A stretch of 64,000 nt of DNA, taken from contig JAMZAV010000447.1 in the NCBI GenBank assembly GCA_024449915.1, positions 248,001 to 312,000 of the forward strand, read 5' to 3'. The position numbers and the translations under genes were made by a program. Shown here piece after piece: positions 45,301 through 57,111 of the stretch. The DNA comes from Sweltsa coloradensis (taxonomy: Eukaryota > Arthropoda > Insecta > Plecoptera > Chloroperlidae). Each line of letters begins with the position of its first letter. The stretch's first letter is position 1. The notes beneath the pieces are model-generated. The model made no database searches and had not been told where the DNA came from. It worked only from the letters and a program-made list of their open reading frames with translations.

Positions 45301-48300
45301 CCTACCCCAAATGTGTGCTTATCTAATCCTTTATTCACAAACCCCAGCTCAGAAGTAGATCATGGAAATTCAAAGATAACCCAATCATACCGTCGTCCAT
45401 GACAACCAGAGGTCAACCTAGACAAGCCAATGAACAAGACAGTAGCCAGTCCGAAAAGATAGGGCATTTTTGCAATCTACGGAACAAGCCAGGTTATTAA
45501 CATCCCAATCTAAACATCACACTATGAGGGGTGCCTATAATGTTGACATATTGTATTTAATTGTCTTACAAATGTCAGATCTTTCCTCCACAATTCGCTA
45601 AACTTTTGACAATCTAAACATAATATAAAAACAATTTTTCGTAAAAAACCTGTCCAGGGTGCAATGCATGTCCCTCTTCAAGTGTCTAACTAGGTATTTT
45701 GGACTTTGGATAATTGTGAAGTCCGAAGGCTGTTTAAGAAGACTCAATCCCTTGCATTCGCATTAACGACTGAGCAAAACCTCGTAAAAGAACTTCAGTC
45801 AGGATTGCTGGTATCGACGGGATTTGAACTCGGGACCTCTCGAATCAGAGTCACGCTCAAGCCCAACATTTAGCTCAAACTTTTGGACCTCACTATCAGC
45901 TAAGTGTCAATATTAACAATCCTTTCAGACAGATTCTAACCGTCTCTATAATTCAAATGCCCGGATGATTACGGTCTAGAATTAAAAACTGTCAAATTTT
46001 GCAGTTTCGATATAATAGTCACTCAAACATCGACAATATCCCCGTTCGAATGTCTTATATGACGTAATGATGTACCTTAGGCAGCTTTTGAAAGTGATGT
46101 TTGGTGGCAAATGAGTCATTAATGCTGTACTTTTGTTCCAGCAATGATGTTCTACTATTTCTTCTTGGCGAGTTTCTTCTGGCTAAATGTCATGTGCTTC
46201 GATATCTGGTGGACATTCAGGTAGTTATCTAGTTAATTCTTCTACAGAATCGTCACCTACCAGTTGCGAACCTAGGATTTTTTTAAATGTCTTGAGCTGA
46301 ATAATCGATTTCCTCGGCTTTCGCGACCAGCAGGAACAGCAGTCAGATCTGGACGCGCTTGCAGAATGGTGCAGAACATGGAAGCTTAACTTAATGTATC
46401 TAAATGTGCAGTCATTACGTTTACAACAAAAACAAAAACATGTTAAATTTCATATCTACAGTCTCAATGATCAGATTTTGGAAAGAGTCACGAAAGTCAA
46501 GGATTTAGGTGTCATCATATCTCATGATCTTTCATTCTCGAATCACCTTTCTAACATTATTCCGAAATCATTTAGATTGCTTGGTTTCTTAAGACGAAAC
46601 TGCTCTAAAGAATTCTCCAAACCACTATGCGAAAGTTGTACCTCTCTCTTGTTAGGCCTCATTTAGATTATGCTAGCTCTATTTGGAACACCATATCAAA
46701 TCACCAAAATTCATAATGTAGAAAGGGTCCAACAGTGTTTCATAAAACATCAATGTATAAAAAGTAACATTCTGTATCATAGAGTAGATTATGCACAACT
46801 TTGTAAAGATGCTAACCTAATGACATTAGAAAACCGAAGGAACTATTCCGACATGGTTTACCTTTACAAAATTGTAAATAATTTAACAAACACTAGTTTA
46901 ATTCTTAGCAAATTAAATTTTCATATACCTCCCAAACATACACGCCTTCACAAAACTTTTCAACCAGCCCTAAGTCATCTCGACCTCCATAAAAATTCAT
47001 GCATCAACAGATTACAGCATTCTTTTAATATGTTAAAACCTCTTGAAGGAACAGACATTGATCTCTACTCTCAAAATATTTTTTAAATTTAAATCTGTGA
47101 TCACTCAAGCATTAGGATATTAACGTAATTTACTCACTAGCTTATTTCCATTAGTATCTTCTTTCATATAAAATTGTTCTTCTATTTTCTTTCAAGAATA
47201 TCTCTAATTCATTTTTAATGTTAATAATTTTGATAGTTTCACATTTAAATTGATAATTTCACATGTTTAATGAGTTAAATGTATTATTTTGTGTTGTATA
47301 TTTTAATGTCTATTAGTATGTTTTCTATCCATTAGGTAATGCTATGATTTGCACTTGTGGAGTATTTTGTACTCTGTTGTAATATGCATCTGATAAATAA
47401 ATAAATAAATAAATTGGATGATGAAAGCATGGTGTCAACTTAAAACTTCCAATCTGAAGTTTAATTTCAAAATAGATAAACTGATTGGAACACTTCTTTA
47501 TTGGCCTGAAGTTGATTTTATCTACAATGCAAATAAGCTATTTAGTGAAACTTAAACCAATATTATCTCATGAGAGACCCCTTGATCACGAGTTGTTTCC
47601 GACAAGTTACTCCAATTTGGCAAACCCATTTGGCAGTTAGCAAATAGCTGTTCGCTCGGCCAAGAAGCATCCTACGTATATAAATTTTTCAATGTTGTCA
47701 ATAAAGCATACATAGACGTTCCAACAGTCATATATTTTCAAAATTTTGTCTTGATCAGCCAGAAAAAAATTACGAATTATAGTCGATTATGGACTTTTTA
47801 ACAAATCGAAATTCGTGAAAACTAATTTTTTTTTTTATAAATTACTACAAAACAAATTTTAGAAATGTGTTACCATAGAGACCTATATTTCCACTTTCGT
47901 GAGATATGTTCAAAATTTTAAACCCCTGATGTGTCAGTCAGACGAGCAAAGAGCAATTTCTCTAAAACGCATGTCCTACACCCTCTTAAGTGATCTGCGG
48001 AGAACGACAAAGACAATCCACCTAATAGGCAATTAACTTAATGACAACAGGATGGCCCTAAGAAGTTGATTGAAAGCAAAGAGTTCATAAAAATAAAAAT
48101 TTAACAAAGTTAGTCCTAGGAGAGGAAATGGGCAGGTTTCTCACGAACCCATAAATATAAACTATGGGTCACAAACGCATGTTAGATAATAAGTCCATTA
48201 TTGTTCAAAACATAGGAGCTTTTACTCTTAAAGTTTCTTAAATTTGTATATATTTTAAACTTTTTTTCGTGTGACCTGCCCAGGGTATAATGCATGAATG

Positions 48301-51300
48301 CCCCTCTTCAAGTGTCCAACTAGGTAAATTGGAATTAGGACAATTGTGAAGGAATATCCGAGGGCTGTTTTCAGGACACAATCCTTAGCATTCGCATTAA
48401 TGACTGAGAAAAACCTCAGGGAAAACTTTCAGTCAGGATTGTCCGTCTCGACGGGATTTAAATCCTGGACCTCCCAAAGTCAGTTTCAACTTGATATACT
48501 TGTGTCACTTTGTGAATAGAGTTGCCTAAAACAATTCATTCTAGTTGTGATCACTGAAATCATTCAAGAATTCACAGATGATCGTACAACTTTCCACAGT
48601 GGTTACCGCACCCGGCTGGATCCTCGGGACAACCAGATGTTCGTCTACTACTCGTGCTATGCGTGGGGCGCTGCCCTCGTCCTACTCTGCGTCTGTGCGA
48701 CCATGCAGTTCGCAGATATACCCGACAACTACCTCAGACCTCAGTTCGGGGAGATGTCCTGCTGGTTCCCGGGTAAATAAACAATGGGTTCTCTGCAAAA
48801 AGGGCCTAACTCGAGTTAGGCCCTTTTTTGCAGAAATTTTTCACAGACGTCCTTTCTATTGCATGAAGTATCTTACGAGAAGTTCGTAATGGTTCTTTCG
48901 CACTCCGCTAGGTCGTAGCACATATCGAAAAGTTAGACCCTTCTTGCGAAGTAACACACAATAATTACATCAACTCACTTTATCTCTGAATGATTATTTT
49001 TAGTTGGGCCCTTTTTGCAAAGGATCCTATATGACTGTTAACGTGGACACGAAGAACGAAATTTCTTATCTTTACATTTCCAAGTTTAAAACCCCGTCTG
49101 GGCCCGGAGTAGAATTGGCCCAGAGCATGGCCTGCTAATCGTAAAAGGCGATTCAAGAGAAAAAGTCCACCTCGCAAACATCAGCTAGTAAGAGCGGAGT
49201 ATCTTACTCCCCGAAACTAGAGGCGAGCTCTGGCAATCGTCGTCGGGGACCTTGCCCCCTTCCCTTGACGACCCCCCGGCGACGATGACAATGACTCAAC
49301 GAACGATGACAAAGACGATGACGACCGCGACGTGAGAACCCCCATTCCTCCCCCTACCCGTGGCTGGTTCTGACCAGCATGGGCCCCTCCTCCCCACACC
49401 TCTTAGGCTAGAGTGGTGCTGGTGCATTATGACCTATAACGGTTGACGCGTCCTTCATCCAAATAAACCAAACAAAAAAAGTTTAAAAATCCAATAATTC
49501 TCACAAAAAACTAGTTATCACTGTAATCCTACAAGATAAATAGGCGTGAATTTATGTATACGTTCATCATATTAATTAAGACTATTTGATGAACTCGAGC
49601 AAATCAGTCTATGTCGCAGAATGTTGAGGTTAAGCCTGGATTACTTGGAAGCTTTATAGTATTGTGGCTTGCTATGTGTGAATGGCGCGATCAAAGCACA
49701 ATTTCCTAACAATGCGTACTTTTGTTAGTTACGGACAGTAAATATGCCACCAATCAGGAAATTAATAATAACTTTCCAACCTTGTGCTCAAAACATTTAT
49801 TAGAAATATTGATATATGCTCTGATCGTGTCTTGCGCACATCCCACATCCTTTGTAACCAACACCTCAAAAATTCAAATTTTTTAGGGTGAGAATCGAAT
49901 GTCGAAAAGTGATCCAAAATGTTAGTGAAATTAGCTGGATTTACCGATCAAACGAATTTCTAAATGAACATTCAACACTGTAACAAGAAGTTGAGTGCAG
50001 ATGTGTCTTCGATGAGTGGTTTAAATTGACATCAATGCTTCTTCTATCGTGTTTCATAAAGAATCGTTTAAAGAGTGTTGTGTTATCGAACGGTTGTGAA
50101 ACGGGCATCTTGATGGGGGATGTGGTTGTTGGTAACATCACAAACCTGATAGCTAGGAAACGAAGTTCCCGCCATGATTGCTTCAGATACGTCTTGTGAA
50201 ATGTTTCCTTTGTCCTTGCGGGAAATGAAACGTCATAGCATCAATACTAGTGAATATGTAACTTCAATCAATCAATCAATCGATCAATCAATATCTAACC
50301 GTATATCAATCAATCAATCAATCGATCAATCAATATCTAACCGTATTTCCAAACATGAGGTCGGGTACAGTCCGCGGTGGCACATACTATAAGGGCGATG
50401 AGTATTCCCGCTAGACATATTTTTTTATAATTTTTTCTTCATCGTCATCCATCACCACTCATAGTCTCGAATAGCCTTAGTGAGCAACAAAAATCATCAT
50501 AAGGTCCAGTAGGGAGTTGGGGGGGGGGGGCGGGGGGATTCCACCACATTCTTGGTACCCCGGGTTTATTGAATCCGTCTCGAAATGCCTGACGCTTCCA
50601 CAAATATTGGCACATTCTTCTTCACTTTCTACAGCTCTATTTTCTTCACGTTCTTCTTCTTCAGACACCTTCATCAGTTTTTGCAATCTTTTCCTTTCTT
50701 CCCATCACCTTCTCTTTTGTTCAAAAAAAAGTAAAAAAAACACCAAAAATCCAAACTCTCAAAATATTAAATAATTCGGCACGCATTGTTTTAAAAAATT
50801 TTTAACTCAATTGTTAACTAATACGAGAGTGTGATCATGTGGGTTAAACTCCAGAGATATCAGTAGAAATCGATCTCTACAAGCTTACATGATCGCACTG
50901 CGGGACATGACACAGACAGATCGATACTAGACACCTTGGGCTATTCCTTAGAGCTATCATACACACATACACCTGACCACATTCACCTGTGTATTTACTA
51001 TTTAATAACCTTACAAGAAGCAAGTTTTTCTGCAAAATATGCGGATAATATAATGTATGATTTGAATTTCAAATAGGTTCTAGTTTTCAAGGACGCCTAT
51101 CTATCCTAGCACACCTCTACAGTACATATTGTGTCGACTGACGACCTATGCCTGATTAATGTGAGGAAGTAACATAATTATATTAGATGATATGATCGTA
51201 CATTTCAATTTTTCCAATGGAAAGGTTACATTATATATCAATTGTATTATCATTATCTACAACCGAGGACAAGTAAATCAAGAGCAGATAGAAATTTCCG

Positions 51301-54300
51301 TAAATTAACATTTAATTTATTTATTAGCTTTAAAATTTATAAGGCGGTGGCCTTCTTCATTTCACGTGGACCTTAGTTACAGTCTAACCTATGAGTTATG
51401 ATTTTATAGATGAGTGAAAAAAATTATCATCCATATTGGATTCCACGATGTTTCTTCACCTTGATTTTATATTTTACCCCAGCAATAAAGTACACCAAGT
51501 AAAACGATTTAATGTTGATAAATAACATAACCTAGCCACCGGTTGTCTAGGATTTCAGCAAACTAAAACATTGCAAACATTAACTAATGAAAAGTCGTTG
51601 CCATTAAAACTGTCCAACAACTCACATTTGAGATCCAGTATCGTTGGCCTCGACAATTGTTGATTGCAATAAATGTGCATTATACCGACAGTGTTAGCTC
51701 GGATCGAGCGGAAAATGTGCGACTTTGATTCGGGCGGTCCCGGATTCAAATCCCGTCGAGAGCGGCAATCCTGACTGGAGGTTTTACTCAGTCGTTATTG
51801 CGAATGCAAGGGGTTGAGTCCTCTAAAACAGCCCTAAGACATTCCTTCACAATTATCCATACCTAGTAAGACACCTGTAGAGGTGCATGAATTGCACCCT
51901 GGGCAGGCTTCCCACGAAGAATTATTTGAAAATATATATATTATGTGCACTGTTTTAGTTTCTTGGCGTACTTTCGAACGTGTGGCTTCATTTATGTGTC
52001 GTCGGATTTAATTAATTTGTGTAATTGTTGCAGTCGAGTGTTGATAACAGCGCAAAAACAAGTGGGATAGTCACAGTCACAGTGACATGATTCCACAAAT
52101 ATAAATTATTTACCAACTCAGACGACAACACTTGTTCGCCACAACACACAAAAACACACACAAATGTTATACTACGGCCTAGGGGTAAATTTACTAAGTT
52201 GTCACTGTCAATCGACAAGTTGTCGCATGAATTAATAAATGTTCACCAAGACTTCTACACCACAATATAGGTAACGTGTGCATTAGTGTGTGAATGTGAA
52301 TTGAACTTTGAAGCTATAATCGAGATTGTTGTTGTTTTCAGACAACAGAGCAAAATGGGCATATTTCGACGGACCTATCGCCGCCGTCCTAGTCTGCAAT
52401 GTGGTGTTCTTCACCCTCACAGCTCTGAGCATCTGGAGGATCAAGAAACAAACTGCTGTACTCACTGAATGTAAAGACAGCCAGAAGAATGCACACACGA
52501 AGAAGAGCGAAGTACAGTAAGCTCGCAGACTTATTTATTATTATTTCTGAACATCTGACAAGTCTTGTAGTACGTCACAAATGGATGCAAACAGCGGATG
52601 TTTGATTACATAATATCTTATGGTTTTGCTACAGGTTCAGTACATTGTTAAGTATTGTATTCATGAACGGTCTATTCTAACTGGTAACAATTTTAGAAGT
52701 TCAATAAAACTTTGATTTATAATCGACGTTTTGAGAAGGTTTATTAAAAAAATATTGATTATTTTTTTTGACAAATTTAAATAGGTCAACCGAAGATGTT
52801 GGATTTTGTAATGAAACACAGGGCCAGATTTCAAAAGTACTGGACTTATTAGGTTAAGATTAATAGTTAATCTAACAATAAATGTTAGATTTTTTAAATG
52901 TTTTTTTAGACAAATTTGGTCAATTATTTTATTATTACATATAAACCTTAACATGAAGCCAGCGAAATTAGATCGATTGGTACGGTGTCAATGCTGTTCT
53001 AATCAGTAAATAACAGTTGGCAGTGAATTCATAGAGCAACGCAAGATACAAAAACGTGAATATATTATCTCTCTTGCATCCTATTTAAAAGAGATTATGT
53101 AATACCATTTCTGACGTTCAACCTAAGACATGATGTTTTGTTTATATATAAGATTCTTGGAGTGTTATATTAGACGACTATGCCGAATAAGGATACCGCT
53201 ATTTACATTCAATCCATGACTCATAAGAGTAGGCCCTAACTCAAATTTTCTTGAAGTAACTTAATGTTACATCATTTCGAATTAGATACCAATTAAAAAA
53301 TTACCGTATTTGTTTTTAGAACAGAGTACCAAACACTAACTTTATTTCTCAACTTCAAAAATCGGGAAGGTGTCAATTAATTATATGGAAATCAATCCAG
53401 AAATTTAAAAAATCCATCTCAGCGGGGTAACGAGTCTCCCAATTGCCGGTACAGGGCCGTTGTGATATGACCCACGCATTCAAAAAAACAAGCAGGGACC
53501 GGTTGGGATTTATTAAGGTGGGTCTCCTGAACATCCCCAACAGAATCCCAAAAAATCCGGTTGCGGGTTATCCGCCATTTTGAAAATCAATTTTCAATTT
53601 TTTTAGTTTTGTCGAAGAATGAAAAATTAGCTATATTGAGTGAAGTATTGGACCGAAATAGCTCAAATTTGTTTTAAATTGTTTTCAAAGAAACGATTAA
53701 AGCATTTGGTGCGCCCTGCTTTGATTATCTGGCGACCTACGGCCCATTATGGAAACTTTTACTCTTTTTCTTTCAATTATTGGAATAGTTTCCGCACATT
53801 TATCAAAATAAAGTAGAAACTAACGATCCAATGAAAATTTGTTTAAAATAAAAGTTGTAGAGCATGAAAAAACACACCTGTGTCATATTCTAGACTGTCT
53901 TCGTAGATAACAATGGCCGAACGCTACATGACAAGCAATACAATTGTGCGGTGAGCAGTGTCAGATGATTGCTCAATGCTCTATCACTAGCGCAGTCCCT
54001 GGCCATAAGTCTCGTATGAATTTCGACCTCTATAGATTTTCTCTTCTGATCCTGTTAGGGTATACCTTAAGGATGAAAAATCTTGGGTAAACCTCTGGCA
54101 TCACGGGCCTAAGTTTTTTTACGACGCCATCTTCTTTTGGGCATACGAGAAGTACACGCACTTGGTTTTCATACTTTTTACATACTTTTGACAACATGTG
54201 TAATAAATCTGACTTTATATTTGGATTCTCCAACAAATTTCTAATTAAATGATATGAATTTGCCAATTTGGTCATTCTGGGAAGTGGGAACATTGTGGGA

Positions 54301-57111
54301 TTATTTATAGGGAAATACATTTTCTTATTAGTCCTGCATAAAGGTGTTCTATTATCGTCAAATTGTGCGTTTCATGATAGATATATAAAATTTGGCACAC
54401 AGTATACGAAAATGTAATTGGATAATTAATTGACTATATAGGGCAATCTCATTATTGCCCCACGACACCAATGACGGCCATTTTACAAGGTGGCCACAAA
54501 ACTTATTTTTGAAAATTTATGACAGAATGTTGAAATTTGGTCATTGAAAAATGACTATTAAACAGGACCATGTCAAACTAACTAAGACAATGGCACCAAT
54601 GGCGGCCATTTTAGAAGATTGTCAACACACACATTATTATGAACCACGTAAATTTTATAATCCAATTTTGTTATTTGGTACACACATAGGGTACTAATTG
54701 CATTTGAGGAAAAATTCTTTCTACGCACATTGAAATGCTTTAAATAACGATCCGATTTCAACCAAAGTTTTAATCTAATATGGCTGATAATTCCTAATAT
54801 CCACAATATGAATACTCTTTTCGTGCTGTTTTTACACTCTTTTGTTACATCATTCACTTACAAGTTGTGGATATTAGGAATTATCAGCCATATTGGATTA
54901 CAACTTTGGTTGTAATCGGATCGTTATTTAAGTCATTTCAATGTGCATAGAAAGAATTTTTCCTCAAATGCAATTTAGTGCTTAACAATGGACAGTCAAA
55001 TATGACATTTTTGTGAAAATTTCAAAATACAATCAATGGAAAAACCGTAATTCCGGGTAAATACAAAATATAATTTTGCAGACCTGATTTTTTAAAATAC
55101 TTATGGAAGCTTTCATGAACATCGTAAAACAGTACTTTTGTGTTTAAATCGATTTCTCGCAGATTTATCAAACATAGTTTGATGATGGGCTCATTTAAAA
55201 TGCATAAACATTCAAACAATATAGTGTAATATAGAAACTTGTCAATAATTGCCTACAGTGTATAAGGAAAACAAGTGTTTGATTATGAGCAGTATTATTG
55301 GTATGTTAAATGCCATAGCAACTAATCTAGATACGCGATAGCGGATCCATACCTCATTGTTTCTAAAAAGTATTGATATAACACATAAATATGACATTTT
55401 TCAATTGAGTACCGGTACCCTATGTGTGTACCAAATAACAAAATTGGATCATAAAATTTACGTGATTCATAATAATGTGTGTGTTGGCAATCTTCTAAAA
55501 TGGCCGCCATTGGTGTCGTGGGGCAATAATGAGATTGCCCTATATAGTCAATTAATTATCCAATTACATTTTCGTATACTGTGTGCCAAATTTTATATGT
55601 CTATCATGAAACGCACAATTTGACGATAATAGAACACCTTTATGCAGGACTAATAAGGAAATGTATTTCCCTATAAATAATCCCACAATGTTCCCACTTC
55701 CCAGAATGACCAAATTGGCAAATTCATATCATTTAATTAGAGATTTGTTGGAGAATCCAAATATAAAGTCAGATTTATTACAAATGCTGTCAAAAGTATG
55801 TAGAATGTATGAAAACCAAGTGCGTGTACTTCTTGTTTGCCCAAAAGAAGAAGGCGTTGTAAAAAAACTTAGCCCGGATGCCAGAGGTTACCCAAGATTT
55901 TTTTATCCTTAAGGTATACCCTAACAGGATCAGAAGAGAAAATCTAAAGAGGTCGAAATTCATACGAGACTTATGGCCAGGGACTGCGCTAGTGATAGAG
56001 CATCGAGCAATCATCTGACACTGCTCACCGCACAATTGTATTGCTTGTCATGTAGCGTTCGGCCATTGTTATCTACGAAGACAGTCTAGAATATGAAATG
56101 GATGTGTTTTTTCATGCTCTACAACTTTTATTTGAAACAAATTTTCATCGGATCGTTAGTTTCTATTTTATTTTAATAAATATGTAAAAACAATTTAGAT
56201 AATTTTTTAAAAAGAGAGTAATAATTTGAATCAAGTCAATCAAGTCGCCAGTGAATCAAAACAGGGCGCGCCAAACGCGATATTATCAAACAACCGATTC
56301 TTATCAAACATTTTAAAACAATTTTGAGCTATTTTAGTCCAATACTTCACTCAATATCGCTAATTTTCCATTTTTCAACAAAACTAACAAATCTGAAAAT
56401 TGATTTTCAAAATGGCGGATAACCCGCAACCAGATTTTTTGGGATTCTGTTGGGGATGTTCAGGAGACCTACCTGAACAAATTCCAAATGTTCCCTGCTT
56501 GTTTTTTTGAATGCGTGGGTTAAGGCCTAAAATGAGCTAATTGCACTGTACGGACGATTAAATTCAAAAACATCTGGATTGTTGATGACTTGTAGATCCC
56601 ATGCTCACACCTGCGTTAGGTAGGTAGTGACAAATATTGTTTAGTTGGTCAGTTCAAAGGCAGCAGAATCGTTGCAGTACTGATCCAACCCACTCAGATC
56701 TACACCAACAATCCAGATGTTAAGAAGTCAACCGTCTCGGCAGCTTAGGCGTCAAGCACCCGACCGGTAACTGGGAGACCGGTGTTCGATTCCCCGCTGA
56801 GATGTTGTTTTTTTCTAGATTGATTTCCATACTACATATTATACTAATATCAAGTGAATGATTCTCCTAGGTTCAAGCTGTTCATGAAGCTGTTCATAGT
56901 GATGGGTGTATCGTGGACCTTGGAAACTCTCTCAGCAGTGGTTGGTGGACCTGATTGGATATGGTGGGCATTTGACATGGCTAATCTCCTTGTCGGCATC
57001 CCGATATTCATCATCTTCGTATGGAAAGCCAAGGTGAAGCAACTACTCATGTCAAGACTCAACATTCGAATGGGATCGAGTGCAGACACATCAGGAATCG
57101 AATTAACTTGA
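42159..57111 (+). CDS. mthl: mth-like GPCR, copy D (complete)
   Basis: Intact Methuselah-family class B GPCR of about 487 residues. Exons are 42159-42304, 44302-44951, 46142-46220, 48600-48772, 52342-52516 and 56871-57111. The signal peptide ends near residue 21. The Cys-rich Methuselah N-domain runs to about 195 (KPCVAKCC at 71-78; NIS, NTS, NAS and NGT glycosylation sites). TM1 is at about 199-222 and TM2 at 237-257. TM3 ends [10 protein letters not shown]4, TM5, TM6 ([19 protein letters not shown]) and TM7 ([13 protein letters not shown]) follow, then a tail ending [10 protein letters not shown]. Exon 4 is nine bases shorter than in the other copies (three codons lost before DPRD). Introns contain a LINE fragment, SINEs and a 3 kb inverted repeat, making this the longest copy. 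It is the best preserved and a good candidate for the functional family member. Confidence 0.93.
42305..44301 (+). other. Intron 1 of copy D
   Basis: Contains a SINE B fragment (43300-43478) and, at about 42960-43095, a region with GTTGGCGCGCCCTTC that resembles parts of the elements at 36480, 49440 and 61985. The remainder is AT-rich with no recognised feature. Confidence 0.55.
43300..43478 (-). repeat. tRNA-derived SINE, family B
   Basis: Minus-strand head with box B-like GGATTCGAATCCCG (plus strand CGGGATTCGAATCTGG) and body GCATTAACGACTGA, GTCCGAAGGCTGTTTAAG. Confidence 0.65.
44302..44951 (+). CDS. mthl: Copy D exon 2: ectodomain, TM1, TM2
   Basis: 650 bases from TTTCAG to GCAG|GTGAGA. 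The start resembles B and C. The TM1 to TM2 stretch ([20 protein letters not shown]) is nearly the same as copy A. Confidence 0.93.
44952..46141 (+). other. Intron 2 of copy D
   Basis: Contains a SINE B copy (45640-45868); otherwise no feature recognised. Confidence 0.6.
45640..45868 (-). repeat. tRNA-derived SINE, family B
   Basis: Long copy: plus strand reads GTCCAGGGTGCAATGCATG, AAGTGTCTAACTAGGTA, TCGCATTAACGACTGAG and the tRNA-like GGGATTTGAACTCGGGACC. Confidence 0.7.
46142..46220 (+). CDS. mthl: Copy D exon 3: TM3
   Basis: 79 bases, TTCCAG acceptor, CAG|GTAGTT donor. Encodes [20 protein letters not shown], then IWWTF. Confidence 0.92.
46325..47415 (+). pseudogene. LINE (Jockey/CR1-like) 3' fragment, decayed
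   Basis: Lies in intron 3 of copy D. Frames at about 46329-46666 and 46670-47086 encode the C-terminal part of a non-LTR retrotransposon ORF2, downstream of the catalytic RT core ([61 protein letters not shown]). A third-frame stretch at about 46640-46680 ([14 protein letters not shown]) joins them, so there are at least two frameshifts. The 3' UTR ends with a TAAA repeat at 47391-47414. 5'-truncated and inactive; the tail also occurs at 18455. Confidence 0.85.
48274..48490 (-). repeat. tRNA-derived SINE, family B
   Basis: Plus strand begins CCTGCCCAGGGTATAATGCA and ends in the tRNA-like ACGGGATTTAAATCCTGGAC. Lies 110 bp upstream of copy D exon 4. Confidence 0.7.
48600..48772 (+). CDS. mthl: Copy D exon 4: TM4 and loop 2
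   Basis: 173 bases, TTCCACAG acceptor, CCGG|GTAAAT donor. Three codons shorter than the other copies, in frame. Encodes [19 protein letters not shown]4 and SCWF. Confidence 0.92.
48793..48833. repeat. ~20-bp-arm palindrome near a splice donor
   Basis: CTGCAAAAAGGGCCTAACTC meets its reverse complement head to head with one extra T. GGGCCCTTTTTGCA recurs at 49007-49020, so the block may be one TIR of a ~228-bp element (48794-49020). Confidence 0.7.
50264..50346 (+). repeat. Tandem duplication of an AATC-rich unit
   Basis: Two ~42-bp units, each with CAATCAATCGATCAATCAAT followed by ATCTAACCGTAT. Confidence 0.8.
51686..51920 (+). repeat. tRNA-derived SINE, family B, plus-strand copy
   Basis: tRNA-like head (TTAGCTCGGATCGAGCG, box B-like GATTCAAATCCCG), CAATCCTGACTGGAG and a body ending GCACCCTGGGCAGGCTTCCC. 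The only family B copy here on the + strand. Confidence 0.75.
52342..52516 (+). CDS. mthl: Copy D exon 5: TM5
   Basis: 175 bases, TTTTCAG acceptor, ACA|GTAAGC donor. Encodes [19 protein letters not shown] and the loop [14 protein letters not shown]. Confidence 0.92.
53413..53462 (-). repeat. tRNA-like segment at the left of the 3 kb inverted repeat
   Basis: Plus strand ATCTCAGCGGGGTAACGAGT is the diverged reverse complement of the tRNA-like end at 56735-56805. Confidence 0.55.
53470..56521. mobile_element. 3 kb inverted-repeat element
   Basis: Outer ends ACCCACGCATTCAAAAAAAC and the complement GTTTTTTTGAATGCGTGGGT. Long arms match in inverted order (GGTTGCGGGTTATCCGCCAT, CGGCCATTGTTATC, CAATGCTCTATCACTAGCGC and others). 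An additional inverted pair lies near the centre (about 54690-54975). Each arm has an open frame on opposite strands: minus 54030-54320 and plus 55661-55912, beginning [20 protein letters not shown]. The frame's family is not recognised. Confidence 0.75.
56735..56805 (+). repeat. tRNA-like segment upstream of copy D exon 6
   Basis: TCTCGGC at the start can pair with GCTGAGA at the end as a 7-bp acceptor-like stem; box B is TGTTCGATTCCCC. The anticodon stem does not form well, so this is taken as a SINE head rather than a tRNA gene. Confidence 0.5.
56871..57111 (+). CDS. mthl: Copy D exon 6: TM6, TM7, C-terminus
   Basis: TCCTAG acceptor. TM6, ECL3 ([11 protein letters not shown]), TM7 and the tail [20 protein letters not shown] ending GIELT, TGA at 57109-57111. 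Its last ~125 bases are unit 0 of the following array. Confidence 0.93.

Larger units (their letters stand above)
48773..52341 (+). other. Intron 4 of copy D
   Basis: Contains a hairpin just after the donor (48793-48833), a GC-rich patch (about 49080-49440) with CTAATCGTAAAAGGCGATTC, a G-run near 50520, a 42-bp tandem duplication (about 50264-50346) and a plus-strand SINE B (51686-51920). No exon recognised. Confidence 0.55.
52517..56870 (+). other. Intron 5 of copy D
   Basis: Most of it (53388-56832) is an inverted-repeat element with tRNA-like sequence at its outer ends. No exon recognised in 52520-53380. Confidence 0.6.

Noticed and set aside
49080..49440. GC-rich patch as a possible exon
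   Set aside because: No conserved frame; parts resemble repeats at 36440 and 61945.
56735..56805. Possible tRNA gene with a 7-bp acceptor-like stem
   Set aside because: The anticodon stem is poor and a diverged inverted copy lies at the other end of the 3 kb element.
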